From Utricularia gibba (lineage: Eukaryota > Streptophyta > Magnoliopsida > Lamiales > Lentibulariaceae): a stretch of 64,000 bases of DNA. The position numbers and the translations under genes were made by a program. Numbering within the stretch: position 1 is the first letter of the stretch; each line of letters opens with the position of its first letter. Positions 1 to 14,090 of the stretch are shown in pieces. The notes below the pieces were generated by a model. That model worked only from the letters and a program-made list of their open reading frames with translations, was not told the origin of the DNA and did no database searches. The stretch covers positions 3,162,001-3,226,000 of the forward strand of contig NEEC01000008.1 of NCBI GenBank assembly GCA_002189035.1. Reading direction: 5' to 3'.

Positions 1-768
1 GTCGACAAGGGCGTGGTTGAGCTCGCCGGAACCAACGGCGAGACCACAACACAAGGCCTCGACGGTCTTGCGCAGCGTTGCCAACAATACTACGCAGCAG
101 GTGCCCGCTTCGCCAAGTGGAGAGCTGTGCTGAAAATCGGCCCAAATGAGCCTTCACAGCTCGCTATAAACGAGAACGCCAATGGCTTGGCGCGCTATGC
201 CATCATTTGCCAAGAGAACGGTTTGGTGCCAATTGTCGAACCGGAGATCCTGGTCGACGGCCCTCACAGCATCGATAAGTGCGCCGATGTGACCGAGCGC
301 GTCCTCGCTGCTTGCTACAAGGCTCTCAACGATCACCATGTCCTCCTAGAAGGCACTCTCCTGAAGCCAAACATGGTGACCCCAGGTTCCGAGGCCAAGA
401 AAGTCACCCCGGAGATCATCGCCGAGTACACCGTCCGTGCTCTGCAACGCACCGTCCCTGCCGCCGTCCCGGCCATCGTATTCCTCTCCGGCGGACAGAG
501 TGAGGAGGAAGCCACAGTCAACCTCAATGCAATGAACAAGCTGAAAACAAAGAAACCTTGGAGCCTATCCTTCTCATTCGGGCGTGCGCTTCAGCAGAGC
601 ACTCTCAAAACCTGGGCAGGCAAAGAGGAGAATCTCCAGAAAGCTCAGGCAGCGTTCCTTACACGGTGCAAGGCTAACTCCCAAGCCACCCTTGGTACTT
701 ATGAAGGAAGCAGTGGCCTGAGCGAAGCTGCATCTGAGAGTCTCCACGTCAAGGACTACAAGTACTAG
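1..768 (+). CDS. FBA: Fructose-bisphosphate aldolase, cytosolic class I (3' part)
   Basis: The window opens inside the last exon, in frame from base 1, and the stop is TAG at 766-768. The 255 visible residues match the C-terminal two thirds of plant cytosolic class I aldolase, which cleaves fructose 1,6-bisphosphate in glycolysis and gluconeogenesis. Visible landmarks are the ARFAKWRAV stretch, EPEIL, the Schiff-base lysine segment [12 protein letters not shown], the [11 protein letters not shown] phosphate-binding loop, and a C-terminal tyrosine (HVKDYKY) of the kind that closes over the active site in this family. No intron interrupts this part. The 5' part lies outside the window. The call is very secure; cytosolic rather than plastid type is inferred from the C-terminal sequence. 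Confidence 0.97.
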   Translation, partial: VDKGVVELAGTNGETTTQGLDGLAQRCQQYYAAGARFAKWRAVLKIGPNEPSQLAINENANGLARYAIICQENGLVPIVEPEILVDGPHSIDKCADVTERVLAACYKALNDHHVLLEGTLLKPNMVTPGSEAKKVTPEIIAEYTVRALQRTVPAAVPAIVFLSGGQSEEEATVNLNAMNKLKTKKPWSLSFSFGRALQQSTLKTWAGKEENLQKAQAAFLTRCKANSQATLGTYEGSSGLSEAASESLHVKDYKY

Positions 769-1028
769 GCATCGGGAGGCGGGTTTCGAGTTCATAACCA
801 ACTCCGGCGTGATCGGTTCTTTTCGAGTGTTGGTTGACATGTTCTGGGTTCCCTGTTTTCTCCTTTTGTTGATGGTGTGCCTGAGACACATCTGAGTCGT
901 TTGGAATGTGTTTTGCTCTGTTTTCATTCCTAAGATTACATTACCATAAAGAAGCATAAAACTCGACATGGGAACAGCGGACTCCTTACTACAACAACAA
1001 GCACATCTAATCATACAGTCCGAGTTGA
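769..1028. other. Convergent 3' flanks of aldolase and the DUF662 gene
   Basis: About 260 bases between two convergent stop codons. It should hold both 3' UTRs; a TTTTGCT/TTTCATT-rich stretch near 905-930 may be the aldolase polyadenylation region. No conserved coding sequence seen. Confidence 0.5.
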
Positions 1029-2064
1029 TCACGTTGGTCGCATAGTTTCAATGTTCTTGTTCAGTTCTTCAAGCTTCTTCAGCCTCAGATGCTCGCTCTC
1101 GCTCACCATCTGCACCAGCTTGTTTCAATAATTCTTGATGAGAAACCAGACAAAAGAAGGGCAGAAAAGGGATAATCTTGATGGCAAAACGACACTCACC
1201 TCCATCAATCTTGTGATGAGTTGTACCTTTTCTTTGTTTTTCTCATTGTAGGCATCGAGGGCTTCCTTGTAATCCTTCTCCTGTAGATACCAACGTTAAT
1301 CGGTGTTCTCCTTGCCGGATTGCTACAATGTTATATAAGAGGAGATATAACAAAAGGTACCTTCTTCTGGCAAATCTGTCCAAGAGGTTTCAGCTCCTTG
1401 TTTACCACGTCGATTTTCTTTCTGATGAGTGAAACCTCCTTCTTCATGGGATCAGCCAATGCATCTAGTTGCTGAGGTTCACAGACCATTCACTTAGTCA
1501 ATAAGTATATCAGGAGTAGGGGTTCAGATGTTGCAAGAACATAACCAGAGAGTAGTAGGTTTCCTGTTCATGTAAATGATCTAAAATCTAGCAGATCTGG
1601 TTAACATTGTAGCATTGTAGCATTGTAGCACCCACACGATTGAAATCAATATTTTCACCTCCCTGCCCCGATGAAGGGAAAAGAAACTGAAAGTACCCAT
1701 CAGTTAGAACTCCATTTTTACACCTGTTCTGCCTTAAAGAGTGAAATGAAGAAAGAAATTTAAGGTACCCACGAGATATAACCCCACAAAATTGCATAAC
1801 GTTCTGCCAAAGCCCAAAACTACGAACTTCTACCTCGCGAATGGTGGCGAGGCGCTTGGTTTCCTCCTCGATTCGCCCCAGCTGGGCCTGCACTTTCTCC
1901 TTAACCTCCATCTTCCTCTTCTCGATCTCCTCTTCCTTAGCCCTGAAACACATGAGCGCAGAATTCGACATCTCTTCGTCCTCCTTCGCCATTACACCAT
2001 TCAAGCTCGAATTCCCAGAAAGGAGGCCTCTAGCGACTTCCAAAGACGACTCTTTCTCCCCCAT
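1029..2064 (-). CDS. DUF662 / RAB6-interacting golgin-like coiled-coil protein
   Basis: Four exons on the minus strand: 1834-2064, 1361-1471, 1200-1280 and 1029-1118, all joined in phase 0, giving 170 residues. The start is the ATG at 2064 (MGEKESSLEVARG); it is followed by the family signature SSLNGVMAKEDEEMSNSAL and the charged helix FRAKEEEIEKRKMEVKEK. The remaining exons give LADPMKKEVSLIRKKIDVVN, KELKPLGQICQKK, EKDYKEALDAYNEKNKEK and KKLEELNKNIETM, all predicted coiled coil. This fits the plant DUF662 family, related to the GORAB golgin domain; the molecular role in plants is not settled. Length and exon pattern look intact. Codons of exon 1 are GC-rich compared with the AT-rich promoter beyond it. 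Confidence 0.9.
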
Positions 2065-4039
2065 ATAGAGAATAACCCTCACCGACTTGCTTCCTCCTCT
2101 AGAAACAGAGCTCCTTTGGTTTCGCTCTCTCTTCACACTACGGATCGCCGGCTTCTAGTTATCCCCGCCGCGCCGTCAACCCCCCGCGCGTTCATGGAGC
2201 TCGCCCCGTCCCTAATCCCATTTGTATTGTCGTCTTTGGAAACCCTAATGAAACACAACTCCACTCCAGTGTGGAGCTAATTTTAGTAAAGATCTGTGTG
2301 CCATAAACGTCCTGCATGCGGATGGGCCACGTGGCACAACTACTGTAATGAATGCGTGTGTGCTCCCATTGGGCCAGGACCATTTTGAACTTCATTTCTA
2401 ACGTTCGAATTCCGTACATTCTTCAACTACTTCCCATCTAGAGATAATCCCAAAATAAATAGTGTTTGGATGTTACTGTTTTTGTTTTATAATTTAGAGT
2501 ATAATTATTTTATAATATAAAAACGTTTATTGCTATAAATCAACTTTGTTATCAAATGTTTATTTAAAAAAACTTAGAATCATTTATTATTTTTGAAAAA
2601 CGATATAAATTCAACTTTAATGTTATAAGTCTAGAATCATTTCTAACTTATTAAAAATACTTATCAAAACGCAATTCTTGGTATACTTATTGCTCCAAAA
2701 CACATGAATGTGTTTGTTTTATCAAATTATATAGATTTCGAAATGGGATTATAAATTATAAGATATTTAGTTGGAAAGTTTAAATAAATTCGAAATTACA
2801 TGAATTTTTTTAATCTAATGTATATGGGTCTATTTAAAATCATATCTCGTTCTTTACTTAAAATCACTTAATCTCATTTTTAATGCCAATAAAATTAATT
2901 GTAATACATCAACTTTATTTAAACCCAAATAAATTAAACATATTTTATCTCATTCCCACCAACCAAACATTAGTAAAGTATATAAAAGTATCCATCCATG
3001 TAGGGCATTATTTAATTTCTAATTAAAAAATGAGATAATATTCAATTTAATTATTATTTATTTATAAATAGGATACAATTTGATTCCTAAAAAAATTATT
3101 TACATAAAATGGGATTTGAGTATTTCACTGAAAACATGAAATATAATTTATTCATGATATTTATGAGGAGATGGTACCACTAAATCTCATTTCATTCACA
3201 ATATTATCCTCTACAAAAAATAAATATAATTTATTTAGAAATTATCCATGAAAATTGGAGTTTGTGTTGTGTCGGTTGTAAGAAGAAGGGGTTGTATGTT
3301 GTAATGAATTGGTCAAAGCACGAGTCCACATGTCTTATCATCCCACCCTCATCTCCCTCCCACGTACCTACATTCTTAATACCTATCAGTACCCACTACC
3401 AGTTTTTCCCCATTTTTTTATCATTAAAAAATTAATATTTCTCACAAAAATATTCATTTTTCCCACATAGAAAACAAATACGTGGAAAAATGGATACTGA
3501 GAAATGGGGAAAATAAAAATAATAAATAAAAGGAGCAATTTAAAAAGCTATCTTTCGAGTCCATTCCTTCTTTGTTCTGTTCCCAAAGCTGCAGATGCAG
3601 GTACTGAGGCACCTGCAGTAGTAAACTCTATCTATCCATCAGCCTCATTTACTCTCTCTTTTTTCTTCTTTATTTTTTATTTTCCAAGAATATAAAAATA
3701 TGGGAAAAAAAGAATTGAAAGAAGAAAAAATGCACCCGACATTCTCATTTTGAGTGTATTATTGGATAATTTAGGAAGTTAGTGGGGAGGGGAGTACCAG
3801 AAATCGAATACGTTGCCCTAATTTAAAATCGAGTACTGAGTCTCTGTGTCTCTCCCCCACATAAACACACAGACTCTTAATTGCTCTGCGTTGTGTCGGG
3901 GACAGTTGTGTTTTTGCGAGCAAAAAGTTTCATTTTTTTGTCTTCTTCTCTTCCTCCTCTCCCATTGACCATTCCCCCATTTCCATTTTCAGTGTTTCTC
4001 AACTTGTGCTTCGCTTTTCTCAGCTCGGGAGTCTTCAAC
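2065..4039. promoter_or_regulatory. Divergent upstream region between the DUF662 gene and GRF
   Basis: About 2 kb shared between two genes transcribed away from each other. From about 2440 to 3540 it is strongly AT-rich with many A/T runs and no open frame of interest. The last 250 bases before 4040 contain CT-rich tracts and look like the GRF 5' leader. No gene, tRNA or clear transposon end was recognised. Confidence 0.5.
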
Positions 4040-5072
4040 ATGAACGTGGTTCAGCAGCAAGCAGGGCTCCATTTCAGCGTTTCCCAGTGGCAGGATTTCG
4101 AGCTCCACGCTTTGATCTTCAGGCACATCGTTAATGGCGCTGCTGTGCCTCCTGAGCTTCTTCATCTCCTCAACAAAAGCATCACCACCCCATCTTCGAC
4201 TGACTCCTCTTCTTCTTCCTTGTATTACGCTTCTAACCCTTTTCAGTATTTCCCTCATTACCATTCTGCGCGTAAGTTTGCTTTTTTTGGTTTTTGTTTT
4301 TGGTGTTCTTGTTGTGGGTATGGCTTTTTTGCTCATGTTTTTGGTTTCAGTGATGCAATCGGGTTACTGGGGGAAGGCGGCGATGGATCCGGAGCCGGGT
4401 CGTTGCCGGAGAACCGACGGGAAGAAGTGGCGGTGCTCTCGAGATGTGGTGGCTGGGCATAAGTACTGTGAGCGTCATGTGCACCGTGGGAAAAACCGTT
4501 CAAGAAAGCATGTGGAAACTCCCACTGCTTTGTTCGACAACGGCGCCGCCGACGACGATGACCGGAAAACTGCCGACTCCGCCGAAGGTGGCGGCGCAGG
4601 GACGGCGCAGTTTCGTTCCATGAATCTTCTCCAGTTCCAACAAAGGTGCACCAGTTTTTTTTTTTTTTTTTGTCGTGTAGGTTACATGCTACGTGCCAAC
4701 TTTTTTTACGAACCGGTAGTCTGTAGGGCGCCGGAGACAAAGTGTCCTTTCCAAGTGCTGAATGATTCCGGCGGTCGTGACCGGACACTGCGGCCGTTTT
4801 TTGACGACTGGCCGAGATCAGGCAACGAGCCGAACGATGGATCAAGAAGCTTGACGACCAATTTGTCCATTTCAGTGGCCGGGAACTCTGATTTCTCCCT
4901 GAAGCTTGGAACAGGGAACGAAGATGAGCCCCGTTCTCAGGCTGGAAGCAATGCAAGAGAAAGGAATTGGATCGCAACCTGGGAGTCGGCGAGCAACACC
5001 CTCGGCGGACCTCTGGCGGAGGCGCTCCGATCGTCGAGTTCCAATCCATACTCAGCTTCAGGAGCTACTTAG
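4040..5072 (+). CDS. GRF: Growth-regulating factor (QLQ and WRC domains)
   Basis: Plant transcription factor that promotes cell proliferation in leaves together with GIF coactivators. Three exons, 4040-4271, 4351-4645 and 4727-5072, give 290 residues. Exon 1 carries the QLQ domain ([16 protein letters not shown], then GAAVPPELL), the GIF-binding part. Exon 2 carries the WRC domain ([20 protein letters not shown], then [19 protein letters not shown]) with its Cys3His zinc ligands and basic nuclear-localisation residues. Exon 3 has the [11 protein letters not shown] element typical of GRFs and the tail [13 protein letters not shown]. The second intron (81 bases, poly-T rich) was set by phase: its acceptor at 4725-4726 keeps the frame, whereas an earlier AG at 4718-4719 does not. 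A miR396 target lies in the WRC coding sequence. Confidence 0.92.
4496..4517 (+). promoter_or_regulatory. miR396 target site in the GRF WRC coding region
   Basis: The sequence reads CCGTTCAAGAAAGC, one base (A), then TGTGGAA. Known GRF mRNAs carry CCGTTCAAGAAAGC-C-TGTGGAA here, pairing with miR396 with a single bulged base. The pairing bases are kept; only the bulge base differs. Post-transcriptional repression by miR396 is inferred from this match. Confidence 0.85.
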
Positions 5073-5375
5073 GAGGTTGGTTCCAAACCTGTCATCAAAC
5101 ATGGAAAAAAACTTCTACATCAGTTGTGTTACTTGCTCTGGTTTGCCCCTTTTAGCTGATCCTGCAAAATTTTCAATCCTTCGGCTCAAGTTTGAATCCA
5201 TGAATAAAGCATTTGTAGTGTACTACAACACATTGAAGTGATGACTTATTGGAGATGATAATCAATCCCTAGTCCCCTGATTTTACTGGCCCCAGACTCT
5301 CCCATCAGGCCATCTACTTTATGCAGCAGCATTCGCTCTGAACACCATGGAGAGTTCTGAAAGCATTCTGGGTAG
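5073..5375. other. Convergent 3' flanks of GRF and SBE2
   Basis: About 300 bases between two convergent stops, expected to hold both 3' UTRs. Nothing else seen. Confidence 0.5.
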
Positions 5376-8300
5376 CTACTGATCAGCCAAGGCGTAAACT
5401 AAAGCTGTTCTAGCGGGTGAGTAGACCATAAAGGATCGAGGCCGGTCGTTGTACCACCCGTCCTGTTCAGGTAAGCAAGGTTCTTGTTATATTCATGAGA
5501 AGAATGGAGTATTATGGGAAGAAGGAGAGCAAAATATGGTAGTAGTTACCGTGGTGAAGTATTCTGAGTCGTGACTGATTCTACCAAAGCCTCCGAACAT
5601 GGCATCATCTGAGTCCAAAACAATCTGAAAGACATTGGGTATTATTCCTGTTAGGATGTTTTGTGACGGTTATGGATTTGGTACAAACATGGAGCCGTAT
5701 ATACCTTGTATTTTCCTGGCTTCAAGCAGCCGACTCTGTAATCAGAGTAACTGTTGGTATAGTGGAAGTTGAACACAAAAACCAAGTTGCCCCTTTCAAA
5801 GATGATCACTCTGTCTCCCTCATCCTTCCTTGAAATGTACTGATGTTCCGATGTCATGAACTGCAAGAGGATTCTGAGGCTCAGTTTAAAGAGAGTAATA
5901 GAGCACCTTTCCCAAAAGCACCATGGTATTCATTTTAGATGACTGGAGAAAATAGGTTTTAGAAGGAAAACATACACCATAAGTTTCTTCGAGATGCTGC
6001 ATTGCTCTGTCGAACTCTTGCATACCCCGGTATCTCAAAAAGTGCGCATCGCCCTTTAGTAGCAAACAAGTTTCAAACATGAGACAACTGTAAAGCTAAA
6101 CTCTTGTACTAGCCACAAGTTTCAAACACATTATTTTGTAGTATAAGATTCAAATGCTGAACTAAGGATATCACTTGCCAGGTCGAATCTACGCCTGCAT
6201 TTGTCGAAGCTATTATTATTTCCGGGAATAAATCGACCATCGGGAAGACGTTGATCTGCTCTGGGGAAATCAATCCACTCTGACATGAGAGGCAGGTAGA
6301 ACGTTAGCAAGTGGTTCACCGATCCTACAGCAAAACATAGTAGAATTTTTCCAACTGTCTTCATGTACAGTGTTGTGCTTACCAGGATGCCCGAATTCAT
6401 TTCCCATGAAATTGAGGTATCCTTCTCCGCCTAAACCCATTGTGATGAGTCTGATCATCTTGTGCAAGGCTATTCCACGATCGATGGCAGGTGTGGCAGG
6501 TCGATCCAGTGACATGAAGTCATACATATCCTAGAATACGATTAAAACCAGCAAATGAGGTGGGAAGCATGACCTGGTATCACGCCATTGAAATTACCTT
6601 GTCCATCAACCAGAATGCAATGGTCTTATCTCCGACAAGTGCTTGGTCGTGACTTTCAGCATATGAGATGCACTTTTCCATCCACCTTCTGTTTGTAAGA
6701 GTGTGTACAATGTCTCCCATTCTCCAATCTTCATCCCTATTTCTGCATGAAATAACACAAAGAAAAGCATTAGGCTAAAAGATTCTCAGTGCGGTCGTGC
6801 CTATTGTCTCCAGCCTAAGCATTACAAGAGATCAGGTACCGTACTTTAGCAGTTCAATCCATTTATCTGCAATTGCCATGTGTAAACGATAATCAAACCC
6901 AACTCCACCATCTTCAACAGGAATGCAAAATGTTGGCATGCCGCTGACCTGTTTCAGTGCATGGCTTAAGTTAGCTTGTTGACCATGAACAACATTTTTG
7001 AAGCTAAAAAAATTCAACTAATTGCTTCAATCTTACATCTTCGCCAATCGTTATGGCATTGGGATAGAGTCCATGAATGAGATCATTAACGAGCATCAAA
7101 TACACCACAGCATCCACATCAGTTGCAAATCCAAAGTACTCATCGTAATTGCCAGTAAATGCCATCTTCGTGTATGGAAATAAAAAATTCAAACAAGATA
7201 ACTTGATATAATGCTGAACCAATTACTTCTATCGTAACAGTCATCCTCACAGAAATGCTAGTACCTGCAATCCATGGTGAGTATACATCATCGACGTCAC
7301 ACCATCGAATCTAAAACCATCAAACTTGTATTCTTCCAACCACCATCTTGCATTCGAGAGAAGAAACCTCAAAACCTAAAATTGCAAGATCAGATAGCTA
7401 TGGCAACCATATTTTCCAATGTCCAAAAAAAAAAAATTATAGTAAAATGCACATACTTCCCACTGTCCATAGTTGAATGTACGGGAATCCCACATCCAAT
7501 GATAACCCCGCGGTCCAGAGTGAAAGTAACAGCTATCCGTGCCATCAAACATATTCAACCCATCCAAAGTGTTATTTGATGCATGACTGCAGAGAACAAG
7601 CGTTTTCAACAAATGAAAAAAATGACTACCTTTTTCAATGGAATATTAAATAAAGAAGTAAATCAGTTACAGAACAACAAACCAACCATGACCAAAAATG
7701 AAAGTTGAAAGAAAATGAATGTCATGCAAAATCATTAAATAATGTGCGATGTGTGCATTTGTACCCATACCTGTGCACAATGTCCATGAGAACTACTAAT
7801 CCCAATTCATGAGCTCTGTCTATTAATGACTTCAAATCATCAGGAGTCCCAAAGCGGCTACTTGGTGCAAAGAAATTTGTCACATGATAACTGCAGCAAA
7901 TTGAGGAGTCAAAATTTTCCCAAATTTGGACAAATGGCAAATGGGAGACAAAAATGATATATCAAGAAGAAAAATATTGAGAGGTTGTTGGTTTTTCATG
8001 CCACAACCATTAACTAAAAATGCACACATTGCGATACATCTGAAATGAAAACTTATTACCCAGGAAAAGCTATAGCATGGTTGGTAAATCGTGTGTGTAT
8101 GTTTCTTAGAAATCAAATGAGATTAAAAAACAGATTTATTGTACACTGGAAAAAATTAAATTACCCAAAACTGGCATAATAGGAATGCTCCTGAATTGCC
8201 ATTATCTGAACAGCATTATAACCGAGTTTTGCAATACGTGGAAGCACTACATCTCTAAAGTTGGCATATGTATTGATAACGGGCTCCTGCATTAAATTTT

Positions 8301-10833
8301 GGTATGGGAGCATTACCATAAACATATAAAGTAAGTTTATTAAAAATGATACTTTTGAAATAAATAAGTTGCACTTTTCAACAGTCATAAAATTCATGAT
8401 AATGAGAAAAGATACGGGAACAACAGGCTACAGATATTAAACAAGGAATAGAAACCATACTGTACTACTCATTCCAACATGAGATTCGTATATCCTGAGT
8501 GATTTTGGTTTCTTTGGTTGGGGATGTTTGAAGACATACTTTTCCTGAAAAATAAATTAAACAAAATAGTCACGATCATTAAGGATAGACAAAGAATTTT
8601 CATCCAGAAAACCCAAAGAATAGTTAGGATCTCCAAATCATTAAATTCTGGGATATAACTAGAGAACGTATATACACAAACAAGCAAATCCTTTGGCGAA
8701 GGTACCTCTTCTGGTGGATCATAATAAATTCCATTAAAAGGAATTTCCCCAGGTGCTTGAACTGAGAAATTGATCCAAGCTGGAATTGAATCTTTTGTAC
8801 CCGAAGGAGTATCCATGCGAATCTTTGTAAATGTGTGAATTGGATTATTATCTCTTCAAAAGAGGTATGATAAAACTACGAGTTTTATATGCCAACAATT
8901 AGTTGTAATTAGTGATCTACCTTTACACGTGAACCATGGGGTATTGCTGGAGATCCATAAGAGTTATTTGGCAAAAAGACCTCCCACACACCAAATTCAT
9001 TCTGTTCATCATTACAGAGCAAGAACAATAACCGAAAAATCATGTTATAACAGATAAAGATACAAAAGCTTATATTTTGATGGATCAACTGATACTTACA
9101 CAGGTCATAACATTAGCATTAGGGTTCCAATTGTTAAAATCCCCAATGAGACTTGCTGACTGCAGAAATTTCAAAGCTGACATTAGAAAAGTGAAGCTTG
9201 CAGACAATGTTAAACCCAACAAATAAAATCCCAGTCAAAGTTAGAAGTGAGCAGCTCAAATTGTAAATTCCTTAATTATTGCATCAAATTCTGATTAAAT
9301 TCATGCAAGGTATTTTATAAGATAACATTTAAGTAAGAAGCCGTACGGATTCATGAGGACCATTTAATCGTATTAATCAAGAAAAAAGTGGAGTTTGAAT
9401 CACAAACGCTATCAGAAATATCATTTTCTGGAGACAAAGTGCCTAAAAAGCCATTGGATGTCAAGGAATCACAAAACAAGATATGTAGCACTGACCTTTG
9501 CCGCAGGTGCCCACTCTCTGTAAGTTATCCCTGTTTCACTGGAAATGGAAAAATAATTAGCAATCAGAATATGCAGATCATGAATTGAAAAATATTGGAT
9601 AAATTTAACAGTGAGGCTGCTGCATACCTTCGAGTAAAGCCATATTTCTCATAACCACGAGAAAACATTTCCAACCCACCCTCAGATTTTTCAATGGCAT
9701 CATGCAGTTTTCGATATTGGCTAAATCTGCAGAACAGAACAAAGATAAATAGAAAAGCTAAAATACGCATAAAATTAATGAAGTTAAACACATTACCGAT
9801 AATCCAGATGATGGCGATATGTGCGCAACATCGGATCTATCTCATATATCTTCTGGCCATTTCCTGTAGGACGGATGTTCATATCTCTGTTTCTGAAAGG
9901 TCCCTCCCTTACTGATTTATCTGAGTTCGCTGATATTCCTACAGCACTTCTGCCAGTATCTCCATCTACTGATTTTATGGCAGAGAAGTCATCCAACGTG
10001 TTCAATTCCACTGAGCTTATTTGATCAGCCAAGGTCTCCTGGCCTTCAGCTTTTATTTGTTTATCTACTTCCAAATTTTGTGCATCATCATATATCTGGC
10101 ACGAGAATCAAATTTGGAACACATTATCATAGACAATAGTTGTTGAGGGCTTCTCATGCAGTCATGGGCAGCGCAAATTTAATTGCAGGATGCATTCACA
10201 ATGGAAAATCAAAGCTGAAAATAACTATGCACGATTTACGTAACATTCTTGCCAGACTGGCAAAACTAGTAAAATTTTGTCGTCAACATTGTATTTACTC
10301 CGTATCAATCTAAGAAGAGGCACGAAAATGATTACGAACCACCTCAGGGACCTCCAACTCTTTTGTAGGCATTGGTGAATCAGCATCATTGGTTCCCGGA
10401 ACAAGGATCTTCTCTGATGCGGTTGCTCTAGAAGGTCTGGATTCATTAAATTTCCCACAAAGGATCGTCGTCCCTGCATTGAAACGATAAATGAGATCAT
10501 TCACGAAAGCCATTAAATTCCTACTACGAAGATTTCCTGTGTTCATTTCCAACCTCAAGGATTCACAAATCAACCAGGTATAGAAAATCCATACAACAAA
10601 TCCAGTAAAGACATATAATCATATACCCCAAACGCCACCATGATCTAAAAACATCAAATCCAATAGCGATCAAAGACAGTGAGAAATAAATGATTTTGAT
10701 TACGGGAATGGGATTGGTTTTTTTTCAAGTATAACCGGAAACCGGCATTTCCACCATCACCCAACCCTTCCCGTCCCCTCCTGCAAACAGACGGAAAAAC
10801 TGGCAAGCGCACTCCAGGCAAAGTATACACCAT
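5376..10833 (-). CDS. SBE2: 1,4-alpha-glucan (starch) branching enzyme, class II, plastid
   Basis: Makes alpha-1,6 branches in amylopectin in the plastid. I could place 22 exons, all phase-consistent, for 849 residues: 10704-10833, 10343-10473, 9797-10095, 9628-9726, 9496-9538, 9100-9159, 8921-9001, 8706-8822, 8461-8544, 8165-8286, 7771-7890, 7457-7586, 7265-7375, 7037-7165, 6845-6948, 6598-6742, 6383-6530, 6179-6279, 5976-6053, 5705-5860, 5550-5624, 5376-5462. The start [15 protein letters not shown] matches the class II transit peptide; a CBM48 domain follows ([19 protein letters not shown]), then the GH13 barrel. The catalytic triad is present: Asp in GFRFDGVTS (near 496), Glu in ITIGED (near 551), Asp in ESHDQ (near 619). 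[24 protein letters not shown] and a C-end at ALADQ support class II over class I. The intron after exon 18 needs a GC donor. It shares a promoter region with MDAR. Confidence 0.96.
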
Positions 10834-11351
10834 TTCTCTGTCAACCCTTCGGTGTACTCTGGAGTGAAGGCTCAAGGTTTTACACGATGCGATCTCCCGA
10901 AATCCAGGTGTCAACAGATCCTTATAAAGGTACGCAACTCTAGGTGGCAGGTGCCAACCTACACAAATCAAGGCTGCATGATATTTTGAAGAGTTGGGGA
11001 GGCACCGTTGTCACAAGGCCCACCTTCGCCTATTTTGGGCCGGGCCCCGCTCAGGGCTAGTTGGGCCCACCAGATCATAGGGGCTGGCCCGCCCGCTCTA
11101 CCTGCAGCCCGTGCAAAGAATAAGCCAATCGTGTGTTAGTAAATTATATTACCGAGGAGCAACGGTAAACAAAAGTAACGAATCACAATTAGACACGTTT
11201 CCTATTGGGTGCCACAATGCACTGCGTCAATTTCTCATCGCGCAATTACAGTTTCTTATTATTTCTTGAAACTTCCGGCCAATCTCATCGTCAGTCGGGA
11301 AGAGACGAACCGCGGAGCTTGTTTTTCATCAGTAGTTTGTAGATTGATCCA
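10834..11351. promoter_or_regulatory. Divergent promoter between SBE2 and MDAR
   Basis: Only 518 bases separate the two start codons. The middle (about 11010-11105) is GC-rich and carries several GGCCC/GGGCC and TGGGCC elements, including TTGGGCCCACC, which resemble plant site II motifs. No convincing TATA box was seen on either strand. A bidirectional promoter is an inference from spacing and orientation. Confidence 0.55.
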
Positions 11352-13891
<2,540 letters not shown>

Positions 13892-14090
13892 GTTCCATCC
13901 GTATGTTCTCCTCCATTATCGAAAACACAAGGTTGGTATGCCATCTACTTCATCTGCAAGCAGTCATATTCCTATTTCAAGTTCAATAAAGCTTGTGGCA
14001 CCTGCACCATGAATCCATAAACTACCTTTTTAAGTTACATATACATCTCCTAGAGGTAATGGGCACTGCTGCACAGTTATGATACAAAGT

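Noticed and set aside
4646-4680. A 35-base intron in GRF ending at the TAG before 4681
   Set aside because: Too short for a plant intron; the in-phase acceptor at 4725-4726 gives 81 bases and restores APETKCPF before the conserved RPFFDDWP motif.
11010-11105. Possible rRNA or organelle insert because of high GC
   Set aside because: Only about 95 bases with repeated GGGCC elements; no similarity to rRNA helices or plastid genes that I can recognise, and the position fits a promoter.
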